Shown here piece by piece: positions 21,526 through 63,720 of a DNA stretch of 64,000 bases; position 1 is the stretch's first letter; the number at the start of each line of letters is the position of its first letter. The notes under the pieces are model-generated. The model was not told where the DNA came from and did not search any database. It saw nothing but the letters and a program-made list of their open reading frames with translations. The stretch spans positions 1-64,000 of the forward strand of contig CAUYLG010026915.1 in the NCBI GenBank assembly GCA_963573385.1. The letters are read 5' to 3'. A program made the translations under genes and the position numbers. The DNA is from Cacajao melanocephalus (Eukaryota > Chordata > Mammalia > Primates > Pitheciidae).

Positions 21526-24417
21526 CAAACATATATATCAACATCTATTTCTATACAGTGATTCTACTAAACTAGAAATTCTGCTGCCCCAAAGTATGAC
21601 TTTCTTGTTTATTTCATTTGGTTAAAAAAATGTACACAAAGAGGATGAAGAGATGATTTGGTGGCCAGAGATGATTGTGCCCTGGGAAGTCCATGGAAGA
21701 AGTTTGAAGTGAGCAGGAACACAAAAGGGAGGGGAGCAGAAACAGGGGACCGAGGACTCAGGGCAGCGCAGACAGGAATATCTGTTTGTGGGCAGGGTGG
21801 TGGGGTGGGGTGGGAGGGCCGTCATCTGTCCCATTCATTAGTTGCAGGAAGCTACCAAGGATGCACATGGTCAAGCTACTTTCTACTTCCCAAGTTCCTC
21901 CTTATAACCTGAGCCAAACAATTTCCACAATGACAATCCATTGCCCCACCAGCCCAGCAGGCGACTCTGACAGGGAGGTGCGACCACAGCCTCAAGGCTG
22001 AGTTGGGCCTTCTTGCTGGCTCTTGTGCTTCCTGGGAGTCCTGGGTGCCTGGGGCCGGGGCTATGTCGACAGCAGGGCAAGGCAGAGGTGGCCCTCGGGA
22101 CAGTGACCCTACATAAGGAAGGGGGCAGTGCCAGGAGAGATTCACTTGGAGATTGGTTACAAAGAAGCCAGGGAGAGCAGAGGCAGAGCTCTTTTCAGAT
22201 ACAACATACTTACTTTTCAAATGAACAAAAAGGCAATTCTGTTTAAAAAATATAAGCCCCAAAGACAATGACACAAAATTCATTTGGTTAATTCACGTAA
22301 AGGAAAAACACCACCACCACTACACGAACAGGAAAGTGGGAGTATGATTAGGAGGGGTGAGATGGAAGCTATTTTACAGAAACATTTCTACCAAAAGACT
22401 GTTGTAAGAACACACTGTCGATGCAGTTCACAGGGAAAAAGCAAATGCATTATTTTCTGTATTTTTTAAAAGCTCCCTGGTCCCAGGTGTTTTGCAGTTT
22501 TCAAGGTCTTATCTTCTAAAGCAACGCCCTTTAGGTCACAGCAGGTCCCCTGCAGTTTGGTGGTGGCACAAGAGAAAACATGAAACAAAGCAAGACTCAG
22601 AGAAACTGCCATTCCCCGAGTCTGTTCCTGCGTGACAGTGGGGCCCATTCCCATCTCGAAGCATCTCTCTTGTTCCAAACATGGTGTCCCTTTATAGTGG
22701 GTCTCAGTGGACCAGGCTGAGCCACCCCTCTGTCTCCACCTCCTTCTCCTGCTCAGCACTGACCATCTCTGAGAGGATGAGAAGGTTTCCCTCCCACCCA
22801 ACTAGGCTTTGAGTCTAAGCTGGACAATGAGTAAAACGTAAACATAGCCTTTTACATTGATTTTGCTTTCAAGGGGAAAATGAATAAATGACAGCAGATA
22901 TATGGAAAACCCAGCCAGTGACCATGGGAATAGGGGTGTATGGTCCTCCCCTACAAAACGCTGATCAAAATATCACCTGGGGCCCAGAAGTAGCAGCTGT
23001 GCCTTTGTGGTCACCTGAATCCCAGTGTCTTCTACTGCCTGGCGCCTGGAAATCAGTGGATCTATTAATAAGTTAAATATTCAATCAAGACAAAAATCAA
23101 TAAACCAGGTTATCTGTTCTTAATGACTCTTCCAAGATGTCAGAGAGAAGGCCTTGAACACAAGTGTTTATACCACATGCATGAGAGCTTCGCATTTGGC
23201 CAGGCTGCGGACTCACACTTCTCCCACCATCTGGATTGCCTTTCACATTCTCTCGAGTTTACATGGAAACCAAAAATACGGAGGGAAGTTACATGCTGGG
23301 CTACAGAAGAGTCTGGACAACATACCTGCCTTGGGGGAGACACGGCCTCCAATTAAGAGGCATTTGCTGGGGTTTGAAGATGTCAGTTATAAACAGAACT
23401 TTTCTTTAAAAAGTACCAGTTTAAATGTAAACTATAAAACACTTTAACTATAACGTAGCCAGAAATATGCTTAAGTATCCACAGTCAATTGTTTACTCAT
23501 TTAAAATGTGACTTTCTTGATATCTTAGAAGGCTAACAGCATTTTACAGTAGCTAAAAACATAGATACTTAACATGTGCATTTGAACATCACATTTGAGT
23601 ACAACACACAAAGAATAATCTCTTCCTTGGTTTAATTTTTGTCGTAAAGATGAGCTATTTTCAGAATTCACTTAAGCAACGATCACCGGGGTATGAAATA
23701 ATCATTATTTTCAGCCCACAGAGAATTCATAGTCTTTAAATTCCAAGATCAAGCTGGCTACATGATTTCAAAAAAGGCTAAAACCAGGATGAATGCCCAC
23801 ATTTGAGGTAATTATTGCCATTAGGTCACAGTTTGTGTAAGATAATGTATCTAAAACCTTCTAAAAAAAAATCTTTAGGTGTTCTGCCAGAATTCCAGAA
23901 TACCTATTGAAACCAACCAGGATCTCAAACTCTGATTAGTTGGGTTTGCTTCCATGGAGTTAAAGTTCTAAAAGATACTAGAACTTGTGTAAACTACCTA
24001 AGAATTTAGGCAAACAAGCCTGGAGCCAGTCAACAAAGGTTTTAAATGAAAAAAGCAACAATCCCACTCAAAACAACCAAACAAATATTTCATAACAAAT
24101 GATAATAGTTCTTTTAAAAAATTAAAAATCTAGTCCTAAGCATTTCTAAATTCTCACCACCTTTCAACCAAAATAAAAATGCATCCGTATTTCTGTTAAT
24201 CTCATACCAGGGCAAGAGACACTCCTTTTTTTTTTTTTTATCATGAAAGCTGGCTGGTTTTCCTGTTTATACAATTGTTGCCGTTTCTTTAAGAAGAGTA
24301 TCTATCTCAAAAGAAAGCATTCGTTTGTTCCTTTAAGTCTTGTCTTTCTTCCACCTCTTCTTCTTCTTTTTTTTTAACAGAAAGAAAAAAGTTCCTGGAC
24401 ACCAGACCCACATATGA

Positions 24418-24425
24418 TATTTACA
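24418..24425 (-). promoter_or_regulatory. Pumilio element TGTAAATA in HIPK2 3' UTR
   Basis: This is an exact match to UGUANAUA on the mRNA strand in non-repetitive AU-rich sequence. It is a better candidate than the one at 21518. Confidence 0.5.
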
Positions 24426-24879
24426 AATTTGGTGTGAACCCTGCCTCTGGTTCTGCCCAGAGCTGAAGAGTGAATCTATTACAGAGATCAGAGCTGACAG
24501 GATAATTATCAAGTGCAGTAAAAAATAGCATTTAGAAAAAAATATATACCTTTAGTATTGCCTTTCTAGAATTAACTATAAGCAAGAAAAAATTATTTTT
24601 TAAAGAAGAAAAGAATACTTCTTTTTCACTCTTATAAGAGTTGGTTGTAGCAGCACTACTAAAAGCTAGTTGGTATGCTAGAAAGAAATCTAAAAGGAAT
24701 TCTACTATGAATCAAAAGAAACTCCCCAGAGATTTTCTCGAAAAGTCAAACTAATTCTTCCCTTTTGCCTACATCCAGTTCAGGAGTCCCCTCTTTGCAC
24801 AGCCCTCCAGCTGAGTCCCATGGTGCAGGGTGATGCTGTGTAAAGGCCTTTCTTTGCACAGACACGTGGGAGACAGCTG

Positions 24880-25095
24880 CGGCTAATGGCTGCAAGCTCA
24901 GCTCTGGAGCTGGGCAGACCCAGATTCAAGCCCTCTGCGCCTCACAAGCTGCGTGGCTCCCGGCATCTTCCTCGGCTGTAGGGTGACCGATATTGCTGAT
25001 CTCACAGGGCTACCGAGAAGGTGAAACAGGACAACCCACGGGCAATTCCCAGCACAGTGTTTGGCACGCAGGAAATGGGAGTATCACTAAATGGT
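24880..25095 (+). mobile_element. MIR inside HIPK2 3' UTR
   Basis: tggagctgggcagacccaga, ctcacaagctgcgtggctcc and gcacagtgtttggcacgcag follow the MIR consensus. It is antisense to the message. Confidence 0.65.
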
Positions 25096-28000
25096 TCATA
25101 GAAATATGAGGCCACGCATTGCTATTCATTAAAAAAGGTAAATGATTAGAAATCACATCTCAGGAAGAGCCTGATTAACAGAAAAGGGAACCTAGTGGAT
25201 TCTGGAGCATCCCTGCTTTATCCTTCCTCCAACACCTGTCCCTTCCAGAGCGTCCTGTCAGCTTCCTTATCTGAAAACGGGGGCTGTTATTCCCCTCCCT
25301 GTGGGGTGGCTGCGGGGGCCCCTTGAGACGACACTCATAGAGGCCTTGGCCCAGGCGTCCTGAAATCATTCAACACATGTTGAATGGCTACTATTTACGT
25401 GAGGGATGTTGCAAATTTTAACCAATAAGGGACAGTCAGTGTCAGGTTCAACACAGGGATCTGAGATGAGGGGCTCTCAGAGGCTTGGGCATGTCCAGCA
25501 GGGGCATCGGGAAGACCCTCTCTGGTGCTGGTGCTCTGGGGCCTGAGCCCTGCAGGGGCCATTTCTCTGCAAACTCTCACTGAGTTCTTTTCTGAACTTT
25601 AGGAATCTGCAACAAAGACACGAGAAACTTCTATGCTGGGTCCCTCTAGTGAGCCACCGTGTCAAAGCCTCTAATAGGTTTCTTTTGCATTTTAATCCCA
25701 TTTCATGGTCTTCCATTCTCTAGTGGCCTGAGATTGCACGGAGTCTGGTCTGTGGAGGTGAGAAGTGAGAGTTCTAAGGCATCACAGTGGGAACGTACTG
25801 CTATCCCGGGCCCAGCCCCAGCATGCTCCACGACCAACGACGCAGCGGAACCCCTGGCAGCTCTGCTTCACTTGCTCCCATGGTGGCCTGGGATGAGTCA
25901 AGCCCACACATTGGTACGGAGCCTCCGGTCTTCCAATCGCAGCAGCATGGAAAGATTCCCCTCCGCTCCTCTTAAAAGAATAGCACAGTTTTGAAATAAA
26001 TGCATTTTTAAAAAAGAAAAAAGAAAAAGGACAGAGAGGAAAGAGAAAGATAAATGGAATTGCATCACTAATGGTGTCATTATTGCCTGGAAAGGAACGA
26101 GAGGAATGCCATTTTGTCCATCTCGGGAGGCGTCTCTGAGAAGGGTTCTTTGGCTAAAGAAAGGAACAGCTTCACCTTCCTTTCCGATTTGGTAAGGACA
26201 TCTCTGGCCTGCTCAAGTTTGAAGCTTCCCCATCAGAAAGCTGTCAAACACGTCAGAAGGAAAAGACACAGACAGGGAATGAAGCCTGCAAAGTCCCTGG
26301 GGCTGGAATGTGTCATGGCAAAGTCACTCCTGCTGGTGCTGTAAAGTCCCAGGCTGGCCTGCAGAAGGAACCCTGCCTCTCTTGAATTCTCTCTGCTAGT
26401 TGAGAGCACCGAGCCATTTCCTTCTTTCCATTTTCTATCCTAGCAGCTACTTGACAGGCCAGCAAGAGTGGCGGGTCCCACACCCCACCCTGCCCTCGGC
26501 ATCAAAGAGAACCTGGGACGAAAGCTGGGGCAAGCTGGGGCCCCACGTCGCTCTCTCAACCATGAGCCATCAGTAATACTTCCCTAAGCCTCCTCATCTC
26601 CTCCCTCCAGTTTCCAAGAAAGTTTGTTCCACTCACTCACACGCACTCACACAGCCAAAATCTTCTACCCCAAGCTTGTTCAAATAGGAGTGTTTGCCAT
26701 TGCCAAGGTCCAATCAAGGGAAATCGTCCCGTTGGCAGCTGGGCTGATCTCCCATGCCTTTCTGACGTCCATCTGCCCCACACATTGGTGTTTGGGCAGG
26801 CCGAGTCTTCCAGGTTGAAGAAGATACAGGCCAGCTGGCTTCTACAGCAAACGCCTCCACTACCAGGAAGGCTAGAAAGGTTAACAGTCCAGGAGATGGA
26901 CGTCGCTTTGCTCCGACCCATCTCTTTCCTCTGAATTCCACTGACCACACGCTCCACTTCACAGTAGTAACTGGCATCAAGCCTTGACTCTCCCACCCCT
27001 TGATCTGCTCACTCCCTTCCCTTGGAAACATCCAAAACATCATGAAGAGGCCCTAAGCACAGAGACATGGGGGCCCACATCCAGACGGGCCAGTCAGAAC
27101 CCAGCGAGCAGAAGCAAATCGCCCTGCGGTTCACCAGGCTCCAGTTCAACATTCTTCCATGACCTGAACTTTCAAATCCTCCCCTTACTCTGAACTATGT
27201 TTCTTCAAAAGGGAAAGACGGAGCCCACGCAAGACTAGAGGATGCTCTAGGTGATTCATGGGCTAAGTAAGGACTAGGTTGGCATCCCTCTGCTTGAGAG
27301 GTTGGTCCTAGGGACAGCAGCCTATTTGCCAAGGTGACCCAGTGGCAGATTCAGGCAGGTATGCAGTTGAGCGTACAGGGAGCTGGCCTCTCCTGCAGGG
27401 AGCTTCTCCTGGGGCTTCTGATGTGGCAGCTCCGTGCACGGGGGTGGAGGAGGCCATCGGGTGAGGACTAGGAGAATGTGCACTAACGTTTGCTGAGCGG
27501 CTGTGGGGCTGGCCTCACCCAATACTTCACTTCCCTTCCCTTCCGTGAAACCGGCCATTTCACCCTTCTTCATCTGGGGCCTAGCACTTTGTGGGTTTGG
27601 GGACAGCGTGTGAGCACCCATCACATACAGCACAGTGCACTGAGGGGTGTGGCTGGAGCCCAGTGGGGATGCTTTCAGAGGGGGCGTGGCCTGCAATGCC
27701 TGGGCAGCTCCCGGGCTTTGTTCCGGGTTTCTCTGGCCTCTTGCCATCCCTTCGCCTGTTTCCGGCTAGAATTGGGTGCAGGGAGCATGCATCACAGGGA
27801 GGGGGCAGGCTGAGGAACTGGGTGGTGTGGTGAAATTTCCTGGGGAAGGTACCACCTGCCAGTTACTCTTACGTCACATTACGTGCCCATTGGCTTCTGG
27901 AAGGGGGCAAATGTCTCTGCAGTAAAGAATCTAAGCCACACCCCGGGTGCGCTGATGAGAAAAGGGTGGATGTTTGAGGAAGGGGCGGTGGTCACCTCTG

Positions 28001-28558
28001 GGAGGGGATATTTTTGCTTAATATCAGAGGCAAGCCACAGATTTAGTTAACAGATTTCAAAGCACAGGAGAGCTCTGAGGATGTGGGAGAGAAGCCAGCT
28101 AAGGGCTGGGCAGTCAGTGGCTTGGCATTCCCTGACGTCACCATGAGATGCCACCTGACGTTGCACCCCAGGCTGCTGGGATCTAGAAAAGGACAACCTC
28201 GATGGTGACCATGGTGTCAGAAGCCCAATCAAGGCTTTGATTCTTCTTTAAATTTCTGTGGTGGATCTTACTGACGGCTCTTTGTGGGATAGTGATGACA
28301 GAAACAATTTTCCTACTTCCTAAGTCTTTCCTTTTTTTTTTTTGCCTGACAAAACTGGACATTGGATGTCCCTCCAGTCTACTCGTACACTCGCAGAGAG
28401 AATAAGTTTAAATATTAAAGAGAAAACACAAAGATACTTGGAACAAATGTGCATTTAAAACCCTGACTAAAGTATCAACATGATGATCATGATCATACTT
28501 ACAATGGTAATAACAAAAATAATTAGTACAATATTATCTTTATGAGCAGCATGGAAAT

Positions 28559-28564
28559 TTTATT
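28559..28564 (-). terminator. AATAAA, possible proximal HIPK2 poly(A) signal
   Basis: A minus-strand AATAAA lies within A-rich sequence about 2.9 kb after the stop. Cleavage here would give a short-3' UTR message lacking the AU-rich distal 8 kb. Confidence 0.3.
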
Positions 28565-30302
28565 CCTGATCTGGAAGAAGGAAAAGAAAATGTCAGGTGA
28601 AAGAGTAAGAAGCCTCCAACTTAAGCAGACAAAAGAATTTTCTTTAAAATGAAAAGAACATTTCAAGCTGTCTTTCCCCCTAAAAAGATCAGATCTAGAA
28701 AGGGCTGGAACTGAACTGTACCCGGGAGTCTGGGGTGCTCTCCAGTAAGGGGGACTGAGGCTCATTTGCAGCCAAGACCTGTAACTCTGGATGGCTATTG
28801 CTGCCATCTGGCTGCCAAAAAGTCCCTAACAGACGGATTTTCCAGCTGTTGGGGGGTGGGGGGTGTCTGGCTTCTGTGTCCTCCGACGCCTTCGCTGCCC
28901 TCACCCTCTCTGAACTGACCATTTTCTTGCAGTCTCAGAGGGCTGCATTTCCCTACCTCTGGAAAAAGACGGTATTGATCACAGCCCGAGGGAGGGCATC
29001 TCTCTGCTGCTGGCCTCTTGCCAGCTCAGCCTCAGTGGGCACCCAGCAAGACTGCCCAGCTGTGCCCAGCATCGAGCAGTCATGGGGCCCTTCCTTCTTG
29101 CTGAAGCCTAGACTAAGCTGTTTCCAGTTTGGGGACCTTGGGGACCTATTTCTTTATAAGAATTTATGGTTGGGGTGGTGAAGTTTCCAGAGTTATTTCA
29201 CAGCTAAGAGCTAAGTAACGGCGTCGTTACTGAATTAGGTTGGATATCACTACGAAAACACCTTTCACAGTAATCCTTAAGGGAGACTGCAGAGTGAGGA
29301 AGTAAAGGGTGGGAGGATGAGGATGGGGCCGATGACTCTGGAAAGATCTCTTTGCAGCTTGGAAACTTGGCTGTGGGGTCAGCTAAGGACTCAGCATCAG
29401 AAGCAAACAATTAGAACCACCCTTTTCGGCCCCATCCTTGGCCAGATTCTCCTGCCATTCACATTCACAAATTTCAGAGTTATTTACTATGAACAGAGAG
29501 AACTCCCCACCTCTCCACACCTCCACCTCCAGCAGTGTCTAAAGCCTGAGAAAACTTCCAGAACGCATCAAAGGTGCAAAGAGAGCAAAGGGTGGATTTC
29601 TTTGGAAATTTACCTGTCCGTGTTTTTCCAAAGTGCAGTGTCAGACCCCTGGTCACCCTCAAAAGTGTCCCTCCAACCTTCTGCCCACCAAAACCAAAAT
29701 CATGTCTTGAGCAGACCTGGGTAATGTGAGGAGAGAATTCGACAGCAAACAGAGGTTGGTGGTTGTCTACAGAGGGAGGGATCTGGCAAGATCCTTAGAG
29801 CTAAACAGCCCAGGGAGCAGGAGGAGAGAGTGGAGCCCGGGGTGAGGCTGAGAGCTCCAGGCGGGAGGGATTGGGGGATGCTGCCTGGGGCGGGAGGTGA
29901 GGCCAACAGTCCTGGTGAGGCCAACAGTTCTGAAATCTCTGACCTCACAAATGGCAGAGCTGGGGGTGGAGTGGGGCAGGGATGAAGGGTGGGGAGTCTC
30001 TCTGGGCCTCTGTCCATGAAGTACAACTCTACCGCCATCCCCATCTCCAGATGCACCCGCCTGGCATCTGCCTCCCACATCTCCTTCAAGATCCACGGAC
30101 TCTCTCCTAGCTCCTGCTGGCTTCCCTGGCATCCTTCTGCTAGCAAACAGCCCAAGAAAGACAATGGGCATTAACATTTTTAAAAGAAAAAAAAAAAAAA
30201 AAAAAGGAAAGGCCAGAGTAAACTGTTACAACAGCAGAACAGAAGAGCTGAGATTGTGTCTGACTAGCCTCAGTTTCTTGGAGTACCAGTGGAAGTAAAC
30301 CC

Positions 30303-30830
30303 TCACGCCGCGTCTATCGCTCGGTAAGGCACTAGGAGGGAATGATGCAGTTTTGAGACTGCGCCAGCTAGGGCGGCGGCGCCAAGGGGCACTCGGGGAG
30401 GGCGGCGCGCGCACACCCACCCGCGCTCGCCAGCTCACCGCACGCCTGCACCGCCACATTGGTTACATGCCTATGTTATATCGCTTTTTTTGTGCAATTA
30501 CATTGAGGAATATTCTATTGGTATCATTGGAGTTGAACACAGGTAGGAGACAAGGATGCCGGGTGCTACATTCTACTAGGGTGTCCGTGACGACCGCTAG
30601 CCCTACGCGACGCGACAGGGGGCGGATTCAGAGAGAAAATACATTTTCAGGAAAGAAAAAAACCTAAAGTTTGCAACACACATTATTAATGACATTTGAG
30701 GGACAACATTGTTTAGGGATTTATCCAGAGTGCTCAGAAAGAGAAAACCCGCCCCTCGCACCCGGGGGCCCTTCCAGCAGCCTGGCCGGCTCGTCTTTCC
30801 CGACTAGGGATCCCGAACTGGGCTTCGACA
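30303..30830. other. CpG-rich patch within HIPK2 3' UTR
   Basis: About 20 CpGs fall in 30303-30455 (runs such as gggcggcggcgcc and ggcggcgcgcgc) and more in 30560-30620 and 30750-30830. An A/T-rich 80-bp segment separates the first two groups. The surrounding 3' UTR is CpG-poor. No coding frame or RNA gene was recognised here. Confidence 0.7.
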
Positions 30831-31365
30831 ACCCCACACCACCCCACACATCAGCCTCCTCGGGATGCAGCCTGACCTTCTGGAGGGCTGTTGACCCTTT
30901 CGAGTTCTGGAAAAATCTCTAAATCTTATGTTCAATTAATTAAAAACCTATTTGATTTCCATATCAGGTGTCCCTGACAGCAAAGTCTTCCGTATCACTT
31001 GCTGCCATATGAAAACAATCTTTGAAAAGTTCATAAAGTTCTTCAAAAACTGGTCCCCCCACCCGGCTTCTGGAATCTTCCTGGTGCTCTCTTCTCCTTT
31101 CCAGTTTGGTGTAGAATGGGTTCTTGAGCTGTGTGTGTGTGTTTTTTGTTATTGACGTTTTCTTTTTTCTTTTTTTTCCTTTTTCTTTTTTAAAATAAAA
31201 AGCATAGATTTCCCACCCTCTTGAATCCCTTCCTTTTTAAAATGTTCTCTTCTCTGCTCTACGTCCTCCCACTTCCCGGTTCAAGTTTCACTGGTGTCCC
31301 GTCCCGGCCCCTGTCCCACCCCCCTCTCCCGCCCCGTTTGCATTGTTTCTGTGCGGCATCTTCAG

Positions 31366-31373
31366 TATAAAAG
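31366..31373 (+). promoter_or_regulatory. TATA-box consensus antisense to HIPK2 last exon
   Basis: TATAAAAG lies on the + strand, 20-30 nt downstream of an octamer-like GTTTGCAT (31336-31343) and CCGCCCC-type boxes. A pyrimidine-rich stretch sits at the expected start-site distance. If used, the transcript would run antisense through the HIPK2 terminal coding exon. No transcript is known to me; this is inference. Confidence 0.3.
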
Positions 31374-31434
31374 GCCAGCGCCCACGGTCCCGGGAGCGCC
31401 TCCCTCCTCCTCTCCCTCCTCCCTCGGGCTATCC

Positions 31435-31460
31435 TCTCCCTCCCTCCCTCCCTCCCCTCC
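31435..31460 (-). other. G-quadruplex motif just after the HIPK2 stop
   Basis: Five runs of three or four G are separated by single A on the mRNA strand (plus-strand C runs at 31438-40, 31442-44, 31446-48, 31450-52, 31454-57). Single-nucleotide loops favour a very stable parallel quadruplex. The first G run starts 9 nt after the stop codon. Confidence 0.8.
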
Positions 31461-31465
31461 AGTGT

Positions 31466-61858
<30,393 letters not shown>

Positions 61859-62549
61859 CTATAGAACAGAGGACAACATGTGCAATGATCATGTTTGCTA
61901 ACCATATAATTAATTTGCATGAATCCGGCACTTATTCTGTGCCTGGGGTTGTGCTAGACCTTCTTATGGGTGTGGGTGGCTGGTCTCTGGCCTCAAAAAC
62001 TAAAGTAAGGGGAGATAAAAAAATGAACATATATGAACTAAGTAGAAGATAATTAAGTACAGGGACACAGTTGTATGGAAGGGATTCACTCATGTTGAAA
62101 AATGATTTCTTTATAAGTTTGCTCTAATGAGGGATATTTGAAGTTTCTGAAAGTTCATTTAATTAATTGTTCTGTCTCACAACTATGAACAGGGGATTAG
62201 GGTAGTTGAGTTGGGCTAGAGGAGGATGACTGCTTGCCCTCAAGAAGCTTTCTGCCTAGTATCCTTTATTTAACATTTTACCTTTGGTTTATCAATTAGA
62301 TTCTAGGTTCCAGCTTGTGTTATCTTTGGAATCAAAGTTTACACAATTCTAAGATCACCGAATATCTGGAACCTACATCTGAGAGCAAGCAAGTATGAAG
62401 TAAAATTCTTAGCTGTGACCATAGCTTAATCGAGAATTACTTTGATTCCTCAAAGCAAAAATGAGAGACAGGTGGAAGTCACTGCTTGAATCTAATCTTT
62501 CTAAGAAATCTAAAATGAACTTTTGTGATTCTTCCTTAATAGATTCACT

Positions 62550-62550
<1 letters not shown>

Positions 62551-62592
<42 letters not shown>
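62551..62592. repeat. (GT)21 microsatellite
   Basis: Uninterrupted GT on the plus strand; it reads as CA in the HIPK2 pre-mRNA. Confidence 0.95.
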
Positions 62593-62595
<3 letters not shown>

Positions 62596-63300
62596 GTTGT
62601 GTTTTAAGCTCTTTTCATCCACGATCACTATTCTGCTTGTCTTTGGTCATGAAATGATTGAGACTGAATACCACTGCCTAAAGTTGGACACTTAAAGGAT
62701 AGCCACTAAAGTAAAATACCTTTTGGACAGATCAAGTATTTAACAGTTTGCTATCTTAGCTCTCTTTCTATCAGAGTGGATGTGCCTAACATTGGGTAAT
62801 TTATCCAATGCAGTGCTTCACAAACTGTACATGTGCTCAATGTGTTTTATATGTACAAATAAGCACTTCTGAAAATGGATTACAGATTTGAGTCATGGTT
62901 TAAAAAACATTGATGCTTATAAAAATGATATAATCACATTTGAGAGCTGAGTGGACCGGTTTACCTGTTCCATTATTTCATGTTGCACATGAGGCTCAAT
63001 GAGATCGCTTATATGTTTTTGATACTGTTTGTTTGCTTTTGATATAGGCAGAAAGCTCAGGGACCATAGCTCATGCCATGAGGACTTAGTATCTGTTGAT
63101 AAAATGAAAGAATCAACTCCACCAAGGCTATTAACTACAGTTAATTGTATTTCAGGTTTACTTAATTCACAGAAAGCAGAAAAATAATTTAATTGATTAA
63201 AACAGTTGCAAATTCCAAATATTAAATGAGTAACACTTTCATTTGCAGTAAGGTTTCTAATGACTTAGTCAATTGGAACTCATTTCAGATCTCATGAAAA

Positions 63301-63320
63301 ACATTAGTTTTAACTAATGT
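63301..63320. repeat. 9-bp inverted repeat (2-nt spacer)
   Basis: ACATTAGTT and AACTAATGT are separated by TT. It lies in non-repeat A/T-rich intron sequence of HIPK2. Confidence 0.75.
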
Positions 63321-63509
63321 CATTAAAAAAATCTTGATATCAAGCTAAGGTTATCATTTTTTTTTCTATTTCCCTGAAGTGGATATTAACATTTTACCTC
63401 AAAGAGATGGGGTAGAAAGACTATTTTTGACTTATTTCACTGATTGATATGCTTGGCTCATTTGTGACAATACTTTGTCAGACATTTTCATAATTTATTA
63501 CTACTACCA

Positions 63510-63720
63510 AGAATGGAGTGAACATTTCTTAATGCATATTCTTTGCCAAGCACAGAGTTAAGTCATAAATGGGTTTCTGAAGGCTACTACTTTTTTTTTC
63601 TGACTTCTTCGCACCAGTTCTATGAGGCAGAGACTGTTATTTTCTTCCATTTCTCAGATGAATAAATTGAGACACAGAGGTTAAATATTAATAAATTGCC
63701 CAGAAATATGGTAAATTAAA
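63510..63720 (-). mobile_element. MIR
   Basis: ttctttgccaagcacagagt, tctatgaggcagagactgtt and ttctcagatgaataaattga. Confidence 0.65.

Larger units (their letters stand above)
20245..31465 (-). other. HIPK2: HIPK2 3' UTR (about 11.2 kb)
   Basis: From the stop at 31466 the terminal exon can be followed to an ATTAAA at 20262-20267, which would make an mRNA of about 15 kb; this fits my memory of a very long HIPK2 message. No intron-like or Alu sequence interrupts it. The 5' third is GC-rich with a quadruplex motif, a CpG-rich patch and pyrimidine tracts. The region 20250-24800 is AU-rich with Pumilio and microRNA-type motifs. A MIR lies at 24880-25095. The 3' end is inferred; an alternative AATAAA occurs at 20897-20902 and a further one at 28559-28564. 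Confidence 0.75.

Noticed and set aside
30353..30667. Plus-strand 104-codon frame in the CpG patch
   Set aside because: Arg-rich and explained by CG-rich sequence; no homology recognised and no evidence of translation.
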